From the NCBI GenBank assembly GCA_905221605.1, contig CAJNDS010002413.1, positions 1,293,909 through 1,357,908 of the forward strand: DNA of 64,000 nucleotides. Reading direction: 5' to 3'. The position numbers were made by a program, and so were the translations under genes. Source of the DNA: Symbiodinium natans. Lineage: Eukaryota; Sar; Dinophyceae; Suessiales; Symbiodiniaceae. Shown here piece after piece: positions 1 through 11,036 of the stretch. Below the pieces are notes generated by a model that was not told the origin of the DNA, did no database searches, and was given only the letters and a program-made list of their open reading frames with translations. Position 1 is the stretch's first letter. Each line of letters begins with the position of its first letter.

Positions 1-46
1 TAGAATTTAGGTTGGCTTCTAAGATATGACTTTCCGTACTTGGGCC

Positions 47-139
47 TAAACCCTAAACCCTAAACCCTAAACCCTAAACCCTAAACCCTAAACCCTAAAC
101 CCTAAACCCTAAACCCTAAACCCTAAACCCTAAACCCTA
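47..139. repeat. CCCTAAA array, about 13 units
   Basis: Nearly perfect tandem CCCTAAA. Unique sequence lies on both sides, so this is interstitial and not a chromosome end. Confidence 0.95.
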
Positions 140-244
140 GAAAAAATATTGTTTACAGGCCTACCCAGCCATATACTCCCTGATGAATTCTTGTAGACTC
201 CATCGTCGCAAGCCCAGACCCCCGAAAACCCCTTCAGCCAGGAT

Positions 245-381
245 ACTTGGAGGCTCATGGTACTCGTGAACCCAGTTCTGACTGCACTGTACTTTTAACC
301 CAAGTATAACCACAGTAGGGCACGCAAGGGGCTTAGTGGGTTATAAGTACCCTGAACCCTGAACCCTAAACCTCAAGTACA
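245..381. mobile_element. Introner family B copy (partly decayed)
   Basis: Family B is a palindromic element of about 140 bp with ends like CTTGGAGGTTCATGGTACTT and its reverse complement, and an inner AT-rich section about GTACTTATAACCC. Here the left end is clear and the right end is overwritten by CCCTGAA/CCCTAAA units. Other copies are near 6.42, 8.90, 27.03, 27.30, 33.87, 34.20, 34.81 and 50.61 kb. Confidence 0.6.
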
Positions 382-540
382 GCTATAATTGGGGGGCCTG
401 ACCTCCTGAAGGGTATCGGAGCCGCATGGCAGAATCCCTTCCCCTGGTATTCCTAAAGCTCCCAAAAAACCAGTATTAAGAACAGAATATTAAGAAAATA
501 AAATAAACCCCAAACCCTAAACACCAACACCCTCACGCCC

Positions 541-1250
541 GAAACGCTCCCAGTCTTCGGCCGTGGCAATGGTACGTCTTCAAAGCGCCTTTCACGTGCA
601 GCTGGGCTGCAAACTGTACGGTCTCACTGCGGTTTGATGCTTCCGAAGCCCTGTATCCTTATATGGGTGGCTGTCAAAAAATGATGGTCCCTAAACCCTA
701 GACCCTAAACCCTAAACCCTAAACCCAAAAACGTGTTTTTTGGTGATGGTTCAATGGGGAGTATGGCCCTAAAACCTGAAGAATGACAAGGCCCTGAGCC
801 CAGAACCCTGAGCCGGAGACCAAAACCCTTCGGGTTGAGGATTTAGGGTTTAGGGTTTAGGGTTTAGGGCTTAGGATTCAGGGTTTAGGGTTTAACCTTA
901 AGCTTGAAGCCTCAAGCCAAAGCCCAAGTATGACTTGGTGTAGGAATTTAGCGCATCAATGGTTCACCTGATGCGATGTGATCTTGCGCTGTTGGTTGTT
1001 AAGTAGCGTGCGGCAACTATAGGGAAACTATGCATGCTCCCATGGTTTCGCTGTGCGAAAGCCATGAAAAATCAGGCAAAACACACATTCATTGGCTATC
1101 CTGAGTACCTGCTACTCTGATATAGCATCTTGCGGGGGGGGGGGGGGGTAGACCTGATGCACGCCGCCCAAGAACGATCCGAACCCCCGCTTGTGTTGAG
1201 GGCCTGAGGCCCAGGAAACCCTGGGATGCTAAAACGCCTAAAACCCACAG
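541..1250 (+). other. Non-repeat islands, possible exons
   Basis: An island at about 541-637 has an open frame (contains AMVRLQSAFHVQLG) ending in TGA. A second at 1150-1210 can be read as LMHAAQERSEPPLVL. Between them lie short telomere-like runs, unique AT-richer DNA (900-1130) and a G17 tract near 1133. I recognise no protein; frames this short can be open by chance. Confidence 0.2.
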
Positions 1251-1352
1251 GGTTTAGGGTTTAGGGTTTAGGGTTTAGGGTTTAGGGTTTAGGGTTTAGG
1301 GTTTAGGGTTCAGGGTTTAGGGTTTAGGGTTCAGGGTTTAGGGTTTAGGGTT
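1249..1352. repeat. TTTAGGG array, about 14 units
   Basis: Tandem TTTAGGG with two TTCAGGG variants. It is followed by a family E introner-like copy (about 1371-1452). Confidence 0.93.
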
Positions 1353-1370
1353 TACACCCCCTGTAACCTG

Positions 1371-1452
1371 GTGCAGTGGTACCCTTTTTCCTTTTCTCTG
1401 GGGTTCCCTTACTGTACCAAAAGAAGGTTGCCCTTATTAGAATACGGCCACT
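1371..1452. mobile_element. Introner family E copy
   Basis: Family E shares a core of CAGTGGTACCCTTTTT, then TTCCCTTA, then CCTTATTAGAATA, and an end like GGCTACTAAG. Better copies are at about 17426-17543 and 53848-53957, the latter filling a mapped intron. Function is inferred from that mapped case. Confidence 0.5.
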
Positions 1453-1602
1453 GGGCTAGCAAGAACCCCTTAAACTAGGACCTGGAGTAGGCCCTCATTT
1501 CCATTGTGTAGGGTCGGGGTTCCCTTATAATCCCCGAAAAGCCCGAAAAGCGCACCCGTCCTAAACCCTAAACCCTAAACCCTAAACCCTCAACCCCGTA
1601 AA

Positions 1603-1709
1603 GCTCTTACACAACCCTCATCCGGGAGACTCGAGCTCTCGTGGCCGAGGTGGTGCAGGCCGCTACTCTTTGGCGGTGGAGGAGCCCCTGCACACCGGGG
1701 GACAGATGG
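1603..1709 (+). CDS. Candidate exon (unknown protein)
   Basis: Island between a CCCTAAA array and a TTTAGGG array, the arrangement seen around mapped exons in this window. One frame is open through TLIRETRALVAEVVQAATLW. I do not recognise the protein. Splice edges are uncertain. Confidence 0.35.
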
Positions 1710-2234
1710 CTTAGGGTTTAGGGTTTAGGGTTGAGGGTTTAGGGTTTAGGGTTGAACCCTGAACCCTGAAACTTAGACCCTAAACCCTAACCCTGTAAGC
1801 CCAAAAAAGCTCCTAAGCCTTAGATGCTCATCCACCAGCCTAGACAGTTAGGACCCAGAGCTCTCTGCTCTCTTATTTTCAGGGGTTCTCGGGTTGCTTT
1901 TCCAAAAAGTACCTGAAGCCCCCCAAAGCTTCAAATTGTGCATGGACCCTAAACCCTAAACCCTAAACCCTAAACCCCAAACCCCAAACCCGAAACCCTA
2001 AACCCTAAACCCTAAACCCTAACCCCCCCCCCCGCACCTCCCAAACGCCTCACATCGGGACGCAGGGTGCCACAAATCCCAGTCTGCTGCAGATGGCCTT
2101 GCCGGGCTCCTCAGGTTTTTGTTGTCTTTTTTTTTTTTTTTTTGGGGGGGGGGGGGGGGGGTGGGTGGGGGGGAGGGGGGCTTAGGTTTTAGGGTTTAGG
2201 GTTTAGGGTTTAGGGTTTAGGGTTGTGTGTTTAT

Positions 2235-2350
2235 CTCTGTCTTTCTCTATATGGGGGTTTTACGAAAGTAAGGGACCTCTGATATAGACCCCAAATAGTA
2301 GGATTCCCATGAAAAAAAGGAACCCAAGAAGGTACCCTAATTTCGGAAGC
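2235..2350. mobile_element. Element family J copy
   Basis: Shares an ordered set of blocks with 30192-30300 and, less well, 32095-32170: a stretch rich in CTCT, then ACGAAA-TA-GGGACC, GATATAGACCCC, AAATAGT-TGATTCC, AAAAGGAACCC and GGTA-CCT. The outer parts look like imperfect inverted repeats. I infer another introner-like family. Confidence 0.45.
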
Positions 2351-3780
2351 CCCCCCACTTCTCTCTTTCTGTTGTTATCGTTCTTCCTTTTCCTTTCTTC
2401 TTTATTTTTGTTTCTTTCCTTCTGTTGCTGTATATTGTTTTTAGATATATATATATATATATATGTGTGTATATATATATATATACATGTACACATATAT
2501 ATATATATATGTACATTGTTTTCCTCTCTCTCTCTCTTTCTGCATGTCCTTCTTTTCGCTCTTTGGATCTGGAGCTACAGTTTTGCGCAACAAAAATCCG
2601 CAACTGCACAAGAACCAAGCTGCGGTGAGCATCCATATCTGATCAATCGCACATCTGGAGGAGGTTCAGGTTTTTCTATGGCAGCGGCACGAGCATCCCT
2701 AAGCTCCATACCCTCAACCTTAAAACCCTAAACCCTAAGCCTTAAACCCTACACCCTAGACCCTAAACCCTGAACAAACCCTACACCCTAGAGCCTGAAC
2801 CCTAAACCCCAACCCTAAACCCCGGAAACCACAAGCAGACCGGAGATGCGCCGACTGAGGTCCGCAGGTCACCTCGAGGCTGACTCCCCAGGGTTTCTGA
2901 GGGTTTAGGGTTTAGGGTTTAGGGTTTGGCGTTTAGGGTTTAGGGTTTAGGGCTTGGGGTTTGGGGTTTGGGGTTTAGAGTTTAGGGTTTAGGGTCTAAT
3001 TAGGGTTGCTTTGTGGGGCTTGAGGGCTTTGGGGTCGTCGAGGGCTCAGGGCTCTCGATTTTTTTGGGTTGCACGAGGGCTTCTCTGGCTTAAGACTTTC
3101 GGCGCTTTGCGCAATAAACCTTACACCCTAACCCAAAACACTAAACTCCCTAAACCCTAAAACCCTCAATCCTAAACCCTCAACTCTCAACCTTCAACCC
3201 CTTATCACAGGTTTAGGGTTTAGGGTTTAGGGTTTAGGGTTTAGGGTTTAGGGTTTAGGGTTTAGGGTTTAGGGTTTAGGGTTTCGGGTTCAGGGTTCAG
3301 GGTTCAGGGTTAGGGTTTAGGGCTTCGGGTGCACCGAGCAACCCAGGCTTCACAGGCTTAGGGCTTTCTACAGGCCACATGCAAACAGGGTTCAGGGTTT
3401 AGGGTTTGGGGTTTGGGGTTTGGGGTTTAGGGTTTAGGCTACAGGGGTTCAAGGTCTCGAGTTTAGGCTTTAGGATTGAGGGGCTTTAGGGAGTTTAGGA
3501 TTTCGGGAGTTTGGGGTTGAGGGGGTTTAGGGTGGAGGCTATAGCGGTTTAGAGTTCTTTTGGGGGCTGGAAGGGGGTTCCCATACTCTAGCCCTGAAAG
3601 CTGGGCGCTGCGCAAGATTTCTATCAAAAGCCCCAGGGCCCCAGAAGCACCCGTGCTGAGGTGGTGCACCTAAACCTTAAACCCTAAACCCCAAACCCTG
3701 AACCCTAAACCCCACACTTTTTAAATCCTGCACCCTAAACCCTAAACCCTAACCTGATCCCTGAACCCTAAGCCCGAAAC

Positions 3781-3886
3781 TTGGGATGTCCACCTTGATA
3801 CTAACGGTCCTTAGCAGGGATCATAGTACCCCCCCCCTATGATCATCCAAGTTAAGGGCTGTTAGTATAAGGGCGGACATCCCAAC
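3781..3886. mobile_element. Introner family C, intact copy
   Basis: About 105 bp with long terminal inverted repeats (TTGGGATGTCC at one end, GGACATCCCAA at the other), inner blocks CTAACGGTCCTTA and TAAGGGCTGTTAG, and a C-rich loop. Copies at 31446-31550 and 41950-42054 are similar; copies at 40325-40504 and about 62222-62382 are split by telomere-like arrays. Confidence 0.75.
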
Positions 3887-4012
3887 CGCCCAACCCTCAA
3901 ACCCTCAAACCCTCAAACCCTCAAACCCTCAAACCCCTCAACCCTAAACCCTAAACCCGAAACCCGAACCTGATCCCTGAACCCCTGAGCCCTCAACCCG
4001 AAGGGTCCGAGT

Positions 4013-4100
4013 TTGGACCCCTTGGTCCACAAGGTGACGGGCGTGGCAGGAGTGACCTCCACGCCCGAGGTGTCCATCACCACCTCTCAGCAGGCTGGAT
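4013..4100 (+). CDS. Candidate exon (unknown protein)
   Basis: Open island between CCCTAAA-type repeats upstream and TTTAGGG downstream. The frame reads LDPLVHKVTGVAGVTSTPEV and continues about 10 codons. Not recognised. Confidence 0.4.
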
Positions 4101-6187
4101 ATTTAGGGTTTAGGGTTTAGGGTTTATATAGCTACTTCATAACCCAACTATGACTGCACTTATGGCCCCAGTTATATGCACCTTAGGGCACTTAAGGGGC
4201 TTATATGTGGGTTTTATGTATATTTATAATTTGGGTTACAGGTTTTATGGCTAGGGTGTAGAGTTTGGGGTTCAGAGTGCAGAGTGTAGGACGTGCAGTA
4301 GATGTCAGGTTTTGGTCTTCCGGATTATGGGCAGCCCCTCCCCTCCCGAAATCATGGACCTTGTGACTATCATGTTATTGCGGGGTCGTGTTTTTTAACA
4401 AAGGGTGGGGGGGGGGGGGGGGGGTAACCAAATGCATATTACTGCATAGTTCCCATACGATTGGGGCTGTTTGGGTCTGAACACGGCTGAGGGTCGCTTC
4501 TCCCAAACGTCAGTAGAGTTTCATGTGGCGGTTTCCGAAATTAGGGGGTACCTTATTGTGCTCCTCATCGTAAGGGGACTGTGCTAGGGGTCCCTTATTT
4601 TGGTCAACCCCTCATGTAGCCATCCAATACCGCAAACTTGTTGCATTCGGTGGGAGCAGGGGGTGTTCCTAAAGTTTACGGTTTAGGGTTCAGGGTTTAC
4701 GCAGATGTTTCCAAGGAGATATGCCGCGTGCCGCTTTTTGTCTTGAGCTTGCTGCGTTGGTGGCTTGGGGTTGGTTTTCGTGAGCGTTGTGTGTTCAAGT
4801 TAAGTCGGGCAAGCCTTAAACCCCAAAGCCTTGAGGACCAAGCGGTGTGAGCCAAGATCATAGGCCAGAGCTTGTGAGTACGGATTTCATTCGTGTTCCC
4901 TACTTATAACTGCTGTTTTGAGAAGCCACTTAATATAGGGGTCGGAGCAATTGCTAATAGCATTCCCTTAAAAGGTCCCTTTGTCCTTTTGTAGGTCTAC
5001 TAACATAACCCCCCCCCCCCCCCCCCCAAAAGGCCTATTCCAATCAATAAGGCCCCTATGTTATGCGTTCCCTAAGCATAGCGACCTGGGCTATATACAC
5101 TGGTTTCACATATAGGTAGTTTTCTAAATTAGGCCCCTTTTGGGGTACCCCTTACAAGGCGGCACCCTTTGCAAAGGATCCCCAAAAATGGACCCTAATT
5201 TAGAGAACTATCCAAAGTTTTCCCCGAAACCCTAAACCCTAAACCCTAAACCCTAAAACAACCTTAAACCCTAAGCCCTAAAACTCTGCGCGCTTGGCCA
5301 GAACCTGGGCACCCATCACGCCACCACGGCCGAAGTGAGCACCTAAGAGCTTCAAGGAGTGAGGGTTTGGGGTCTAGGGTTCGGGGTTTAGGGTTTGGGG
5401 TTTAGGGTTTGGGGTTTAGGGTTCGCGCTTTCGGGTTTAGGGCTTCGGGTCTGTTTCTTAGTAGCCCAGCAGCGACCCTTTGTACCCTTTTTGGTTCTAG
5501 GTTACCTTAAGTAACGGAAACCCCCCCCCACCCCCCCCACCCCCCAACCCCACCCCAAACACGCAAAGGATGCCCCTGTTATGATATTACGCTTACTGAA
5601 GAACGTCGGGGGTTTAATGAGGAAGCCGCCAACCTAGGACAGTTGGGACTTGCTCGCCTACTCACCAGCCTCCAAGCAAAGCGGATTCGATATTTCGATC
5701 ACACCCCCCCAAAGAAAAGAACAACACAATAAAAAGGTAAATAAATAAATAAATAAATAAATAAATATATATATATATATATATATACACAGATAATCAT
5801 AATGGTAAGAAAATGATATTAATATTAGTAGTAATATTAGTAATGTATATATATATATATATAACCAGCCGGTAAGGCCGAACTCTAACCCTAGGCCCTA
5901 AGGAAAGGCTTTGTTTCTGAGACTTTTCAAGTCCCATAAAGTAAACCCAAGGGGAAGGGATTCGGACCCATAGTGCGTTCTGGGTGCTAGGTTTCCCGCG
6001 GCATTTGCAAGCCTCCATCTTTGTATTCGTGATGCGCGAAAAGTTCAGTTTAGCGCCGCCCCCCCGAAGTGGATGCAGTCATGGGAGAACGTTGAGTCCT
6101 AACCCCCCAAACCCTATAAACCCTAAACGCTATAAACCCTAAGCCCTGAACCCTATGAGCCCTAAAGCTTAGAAATAAGCGGACTAG
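4101..6187. other. Repeats and unassigned DNA
   Basis: Apart from the island at 5283-5346: a diverged family B-like segment (4120-4260), G and C homopolymer tracts (4404-4423, 5011-5028), open but unrecognised DNA at 4440-4860, a probable family E fragment at 5456-5522, (AAAT)n/(AT)n microsatellites at 5737-5788 and 5847-5862, and telomere-like runs. Confidence 0.6.
5283..5346 (+). CDS. Candidate exon (unknown protein)
   Basis: Island preceded by CCCTAAA and followed by TTTAGGG-type repeats. The + frame reads ALGQNLGTHHATTAE and meets a GTGAGC donor-like site right after GAA; TAA follows three codons later, which suits a donor there. The minus strand is also open (GAHFGRGGVMGAQVLAKRA), so strand is not certain. 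Confidence 0.35.
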
Positions 6188-6246
6188 GATGCAGCTGAAC
6201 GACGCTGTGAGAGCCGCGCACGGCCGCTTCGTCAACTGGGAGCAGG
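6188..6246 (+). CDS. Candidate exon (unknown protein)
   Basis: Reads RMQLNDAVRAAHGRFVNWEQ and is followed directly by CAG|GTCGGT, a plausible GT donor. CCCTAAA-like units lie upstream. Not recognised. Confidence 0.4.
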
Positions 6247-6419
6247 TCGGTCTGGAATGCTAACGCTGGAGAGGGCGCAGGCGCCGGAGCAGCCGTGGGG
6301 AATCCAACCAGATTCGATGGACGCCCGGTCCCTGTAAATGCCTGTGTAGTCAGACGCCATGTCAGTCACTGTTATTGACGCGGCTCTGAATTGCCTTTGG
6401 GCTGGGTACTTCCCTCAAC

Positions 6420-6547
6420 CCCGAGGACCAAGAATAACTGTAGCCCACTTGTATAAGCCCCCCTTGAGTGCCCTAATGTGGCTTATACTTGGGTGATTAA
6501 GTGCAGATGCATATTTGGGTTCTGAAGTACCATGAACCTCCAAGTAG
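6420..6547. mobile_element. Introner family B copy
   Basis: Clear right terminus (GTACCATGAACCTCCAAGTAG) with a decayed left terminus (GAGGACCAAGAATAACTG) and the usual AT-rich middle. This is about the family length. Confidence 0.65.
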
Positions 6548-6883
6548 GCATTTTCAAGGACTTGTGTTCCCTCATATGCCCCTCGAGGCCAAACAAAGTA
6601 CCCCTTTAATTCCCAGGTTACTCTGGTGCCCTACATCCTAAACCCTACACCCTAACTCCTAAACCCTAAGCCCGAAGCCCTAAACCCTAAACCGACCCTC
6701 AAACCCTTGTAATGTCTCACAGGATCCCCACCAAAGCCCTCGTCTCCCGATGTTCAGGGCCTGTCAGGCTTAGGGGGAGCTCCCCCCCAAACCCTCAACC
6801 CCAAACCCAAACCCTAAACCTTAAACCCTACACCCTCAACCCTCGACCCTAAACCCTAGCCCTCAACCCGGGGGGGGGGGGGG

Positions 6884-6944
6884 GACGACTCCCAGGTCGA
6901 AGTCGGTGAAGGCGCCCTGGAGGGCGAGGCCCGGACGGATGAGG
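6884..6944 (+). CDS. Candidate exon (unknown protein)
   Basis: Island after CCCTAAA repeats and a G tract, before TTTAGGG-type repeats. The + frame reads DDSQVEVGEGALEGEARTDE. The opposite strand is also open. Confidence 0.3.
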
Positions 6945-7560
6945 GATTTTTAGGGTTTTTAGGGTTTATTAGGGTTTATTAGGGTGCAGGGTTTAGGGTC
7001 TAGGGTTTTTTAGGTTTTTTTAGGGTTTTGGGATTTTGGAGCTTAGGAGTTCAAGGGGTTTAGGGGTTTATTTATAGGGATTAAAGGGTTTAGGCGTTGG
7101 GGGTTCAGGGGTTTTGGGGTTTAGGGGGGTTAGGGGTTTAGGGGGTTTAGGGGTTTAGGGGGTTTAGGGGTTTAGGGGTGTAGTTAGGGATTCAAGGGTT
7201 TAGGGGATTAGGGTTTTAGGTTTTAGGGGCTTAGGGTTTTGGGGTTTCGGGGTTTCGGGGTTTCGGGTTTAGGGGTTTAGGGATTGAAAGGTTTAGGGGT
7301 GTAGGGTTTAGGGGTTAAGGGTTTAGGGGTTTGGGGGTTTAGGGGTTTAGGGGGTTTAGGGGTTTGTGGGTGTAGTTAGGGATTTAAGGCTTTGGGGGGT
7401 TAGGGGTTTAGGGGTTTAGGGGTGTAGTTAGGGATTTAAGGGTTTCAAGGGTTCAGGGGTTTAGGGGTTTAGGGGTTTAGGGGTGTAGTTAGGGATTGAC
7501 GGGTTTCAAGGGTTAGGGGTTTCGGGGTTTAGGGTTTCGGGTTTAGGCAGGGTTCGTCCG
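6945..7560. repeat. Degenerate G-rich telomere-like array (GGGGTTTA type)
   Basis: About 600 bp of drifting GGGTTTA, GGGGTTTA and GGGGTGTAGTTAGGGATT units. A higher-order unit ending in GGGGTGTAGTTAGGGATT recurs several times near 7170, 7370, 7425 and 7485, so part of the stretch grew by local duplication. Confidence 0.85.
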
Positions 7561-8340
7561 GAATTGTGTGGTCCGGTGCCGACAAGCAAGAAGGCCAGAG
7601 CAGCGGACCATAATCCCTTCCCCCTAATATCAAAGCCCCCCGCTGCCCCCGCCATTATATGAAAGTGTATAGTTGGGGATATCTAGTATTATTAGGGGGG
7701 TAGGGTGGTTTACTCCTAAAATCAACTACCCTCCATTACATGAAAGTATAGGGGGGGGGATTTTTTAGTAGCATTAGGGGGTAGGGGGTTTAGTACTAGG
7801 GGGGACGGGATTAATGATTAATGTTGATTCTGCAAATTGGGGAGCCCTGTCCGACGGATCACAACGCGCAGTTCAAGACGACCTCACGAAGTATCCAAAC
7901 CCCTAAACCCCTAAACCTCTAGACCCCTGGACCCCTAAACCCTAAACCCTAAACCCTAAACCCTAAACCCTAAACCCTAAACCCTGAACCCTGAACCCTG
8001 AACCCTGAACCCTGAACCCTGAACCCTGAACCCTGAACCCTGAACCCTGAACCCTAAACCCTAAACCCTAAGCCCTAAACTGACTGTTCGTATAAGGGGG
8101 GCAACATCCAAATTTTGGGGCTCAGGGGGTTTTCCTGACTGCCACGTGCTTCAGGTTTTGGTTTCCTTTATGGCACCCCAAATATTTGGGGTTTAGGGCT
8201 ACGGCTTAGGGCTTAGGGTTTAGGACTTAGGGTTTAGGGTTTAGGGCTTAGGGTTTAGGGTTTAGGGCTAGGGTTTAGGGCTTAGGGTTCTGGGTTTGGG
8301 GCTTTAGGTTCTCTAACGCCTCAGCTTAAGAAACTAGCAG
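7561..8340. other. Unassigned DNA with variant telomere-like arrays
   Basis: At 7640-7800 two related segments share ATTA(T/C)ATGAAAGT(G)TATAG and GGGGTAGGG. An island at 7843-7896 can be read ALSDGSQRAVQDDLTKYP. At 7937-8060 CCCTAAA units give way to a pure run of about ten CCCTGAA units. A family C fragment lies at about 8078-8115. Confidence 0.5.
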
Positions 8341-8428
8341 GTCTAGCTGCTGTTCATATCTTGCTGGAGCAAGACTCTGCCCGTCCGTCTCATGTTCAGC
8401 ACCGGGGCCAGAGAGCCGCAACATGAAC
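8341..8428 (+). CDS. Candidate exon (unknown protein)
   Basis: Preceded by an acceptor-like ACTAGCAG|GT. The frame reads LAAVHILLEQDSARPSHVQ and ends at TGA near 8428, so it may be a last exon or the donor lies earlier. Not recognised. Confidence 0.35.
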
Positions 8429-8900
8429 TTCCTCAACCTTCAGGGTTCAGGGTTCAGGGTTTAGGGTTTAGGGCTTAGGGCTTAGGGCTTAGGGCTTAGG
8501 GGCTTAGGGGCTTAGGGCTTAGGGCTTAGGGTCAGAAATCCTCCAGCCCATAAGCTCTGAGCCCTAAAGCCAGAAGCTCCAAAACTTCAGGCCCTGGCAC
8601 CTGGAAAGCCGCCAACGCCCCTACGATTCCGAAGCCTAAACCCCGACAGCCCTGAACCTTCAATCGCCGAACCCTGACTAACCTTAAAGGTTTTCGGAGG
8701 GTTTATGGTTTGGGGTTTAGGGTTTCGGGTTTTGGGTTGCCCTGAATCCCCAAACCCGACAAAACCGCTATCCTATAGAAGCTCAACACCTCTAGTTCTG
8801 AATGACGGAGTTGAATCCCTGAACCCTGACGCCTAAAACATACAAACCCAGACCCTCCACCCCAAACACCCCCGAATGAACCCTAACACCCTAAAGCCCT

Positions 8901-9042
8901 ACTTGGAGGTTCATGGTACTTAAGAACTCAATTATAACTGTACTTGCAACCCACCTTTTTAAGCCCCTTACGTGCCCTAATATGGCGATATTTGGGTTAT
9001 AAGGACAGTTCTCATTGGGTTGTTAAGTACCACTCCCAAGAA
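8901..9042. mobile_element. Introner family B copy
   Basis: Left end TACTTGGAGGTTCATGGTAC, middle ATAACTGTACTTGCAACCC and TGCCCTAATATGG, right end AAGTACCA then decayed. Confidence 0.7.
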
Positions 9043-9339
9043 ACACCCTGAACACCTAACACCCTAGCACCCCAAACCCAGCAGCTGCGATGTGGATGCT
9101 ATGACATGCTTTTGGTTTTGTTGATCTAAAACCCAAGGAGATGTTCAAACCCTTAAGAAAATCCCTAACCCTTAAACCTGAGCCCTAAAACCTAAACCCT
9201 AACCCTAAAGCCCAAAAGCCCTGAAGCCCTAAACCCTACAGGCCCCAAACCCTAAAGCCTAAACCCTAAACCCTAAACCCTAAACCCTAAAGGCCCTAAA
9301 CCCTAAAGGCCCTAAACCCCAAAGCCTAAACCCTAGGGA

Positions 9340-9429
9340 GTTGAGGTAGTTCTGAGCCTTGGACCGCCAGCCGCAGGCGTCCCTGGCAATCGCCCTGCAG
9401 TGGCAGGGGCGAAATGGGCTCGGGCCTGA
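9340..9429 (+). CDS. Candidate exon (unknown protein)
   Basis: Island between a CCCTAAA array (about 9248-9336) and a TTTAGGG-type array (from 9434). The open frame contains VEVVLSLGPPAAGVPG and ends in TGA just before the downstream array. Confidence 0.3.
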   Translation, partial: VEVVLSLGPPAAGVPGNRPAVAGAKWARA

Positions 9430-10103
9430 GGTCGTTTAGGGTTTTAGGGTTTTAGGGTTTAGGGTTGTAGGGTTTAGGGTTTAGGGTTGTAGGGTTTAGG
9501 GTTTAGGGTTTAGTGCTCATAGGGTTGTAGGGTTTTGGGTTTAGGGTTTAGGGTCTAGGGACCCTGTAACGTACCCCCCGTCATTCCTACACCTCTCCTT
9601 CACTCCTGGTAACGCCCCATATGCAAAATAAAACAGCGTGGTTCTAAGCTGTGTGTGTTACCTCGTGGCTTGGGGGTTTAGGGTTTATGGTTTATGGTTT
9701 AGGGTTTGGGGTTTGGGGTTTGGGGCTTAGGGTGATGGGCCTAGATGGGCGATGTCACGCATGCGGATTGCGGGAAGTCAGGCGGCCACGGGGGAGGGAG
9801 ACGCGGTGGGTTAGGGATGTAAACCACAAACCCTAAACCCTAAACCCTGGACCCTAAAGGGAGCAGGTGTAGGTGCAGGGTTTAGAAGCTCAAGGTTCTA
9901 GGAACTTGCTGTGGTCCGAAAAATAAACTCTCAGGTGTTTAGGGTTCCTCAACACAATCACACACACACATGAAAGCAATTGAACCCCAACTCCCAAAAC
10001 CCCAAACCCTAAATCCTAAACCCTCGCGACCCTAAACCCTAAACCCTGACCCCCCCCCCCCCCCCCCCCCCCCCCCCCGCCCAAGCCCTAAATCCTACCC
10101 AAA

Positions 10104-10178
10104 GCAGGCCGCAGGACGTGATCCTCCGCTGGAGCTCCGAGATTGCCGGCTGCGAAGCTGTGGAGAATGGAGGCGGGG
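10104..10178 (+). CDS. Candidate exon (unknown protein)
   Basis: CCCTAAA and a C tract lie upstream, TTTAGGG downstream. The frame reads RPQDVILRWSSEIAGCEAVE. Not recognised. Confidence 0.35.
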
Positions 10179-10499
10179 TTTGGGGTTAAGGGTTTAGGGC
10201 TAGAGCCTTAAAGGTGTTTAAGGTTTAGGGTTTATACCTGAAGGCTCCATTTTGGGTGACTTATAATGGCGGGGGGGAGGTATAGGAAACTACACCAAAA
10301 AGGGTACTACATTCGGAGTCTTTTACGCAGGCTTAGGGGTTTAGGGTTTCAAGTCTATAGAGCTTTAGGGCTCCAGGGTTCGTTGTTTCATCTGCGGGAA
10401 GTTTTATCTGCCCTAAACCCTAAACCCTAAACCCTAAACCCCAAACCCTAAACCCTAAACGGGTAAGCTTATTGCTGCGAGTAGCCCAAATGTCTCTGG

Positions 10500-10778
10500 T
10501 TCAGATGCACCGTCTCCTCCCCCTGGCACCTCCGAGGCCATTCCAGGCAAAAAAAGCTCAAATTGGACCTCCTTCCCTTAAGCACCCATGAAGCAGACGA
10601 GGTGAGGAAGAGCCCTCGGTAGCCCTAAACCCTAAACCCTAAACCCTAAACCCCAAACCCTAAACCCTAAACCCTAAGAAGAGGTGTGGAAGAGCCTGGT
10701 AGCCCTGTCTTGCTCGTCCTGGGCGCCTCGCCTTCATCGGGAGCATGGGGTCTTTTTGTGGGTGTAGGGCTCCGGCAG
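10500..10778 (+). CDS. Two candidate exons around an 82-bp telomere-repeat intron
   Basis: One frame runs from about 10500 to GAG at 10601 (ends LLPLSTHEADE) and continues in phase after 10683 (VWKSLVALSCSSWAPRLHRE). The proposed intron 10602-10683 starts GTGAGG, ends AG and is followed by GTGTGG. It is only a copy of the downstream exon start (about 25 bases, imperfect) plus about eight CCCTAAA units. The protein is unknown. The frame is open across both parts, which together with the duplication makes this stronger than other islands. Confidence 0.5.
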
Positions 10779-11036
10779 GTTTAGGGTTTAGGGTTTAGGG
10801 TTTAGGGTTTAGGGTTTAGGGTTTAGTCTGTGAAGCCCTAAACCTTAAAACCCAAACCCTATCACTTTCAACCCTAAAACCCTAAACCCTAAAACCCTAA
10901 AACCGTAAACCCTAAACCCCTTAAGCCAGCTATCAGGTCCGAGGGAAGCTACGGCTATAGCCTTGAACCCGAAACTCCAAACCTTCTAGGGTTTTCGGGT
11001 TTAGGGTTTAGGGTTTAGGCCCCCCCCCAAGACCAA

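Larger units (their letters stand above)
1710..4012. other. Repeat-dense stretch without a recognisable gene
   Basis: Holds telomere-like arrays (for example about 1940-2025, 2180-2225, 3209-3290), a homopolymer T/G block near 2128-2175, an AT/TG microsatellite at 2443-2510, a family J copy (2235-2350) and a family C introner (3781-3886). A small island at 2822-2895 lies between CCCTAAA and TTTAGGG arrays and may be an exon, but its frames give no clue. The longer open frames at 2309-2731 are translations of C/T- and AT-rich simple sequence. Confidence 0.6.

Noticed and set aside
47-139. Chromosome-end telomere
   Set aside because: The array is flanked by unique DNA on both sides, and similar arrays continue through all 64 kb.
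2309-2731. 140-codon open frame and overlapping minus frames
   Set aside because: They translate C/T-rich and (AT)n simple sequence plus a decayed element; composition and both-strand openness argue against coding.
9651-9836. Open frames containing GFRV, GLGF or ending LNPKP
   Set aside because: These strings are translations of TTTAGGG or CCCTAAA units. Many apparent open frames in the window end this way and are not genes.
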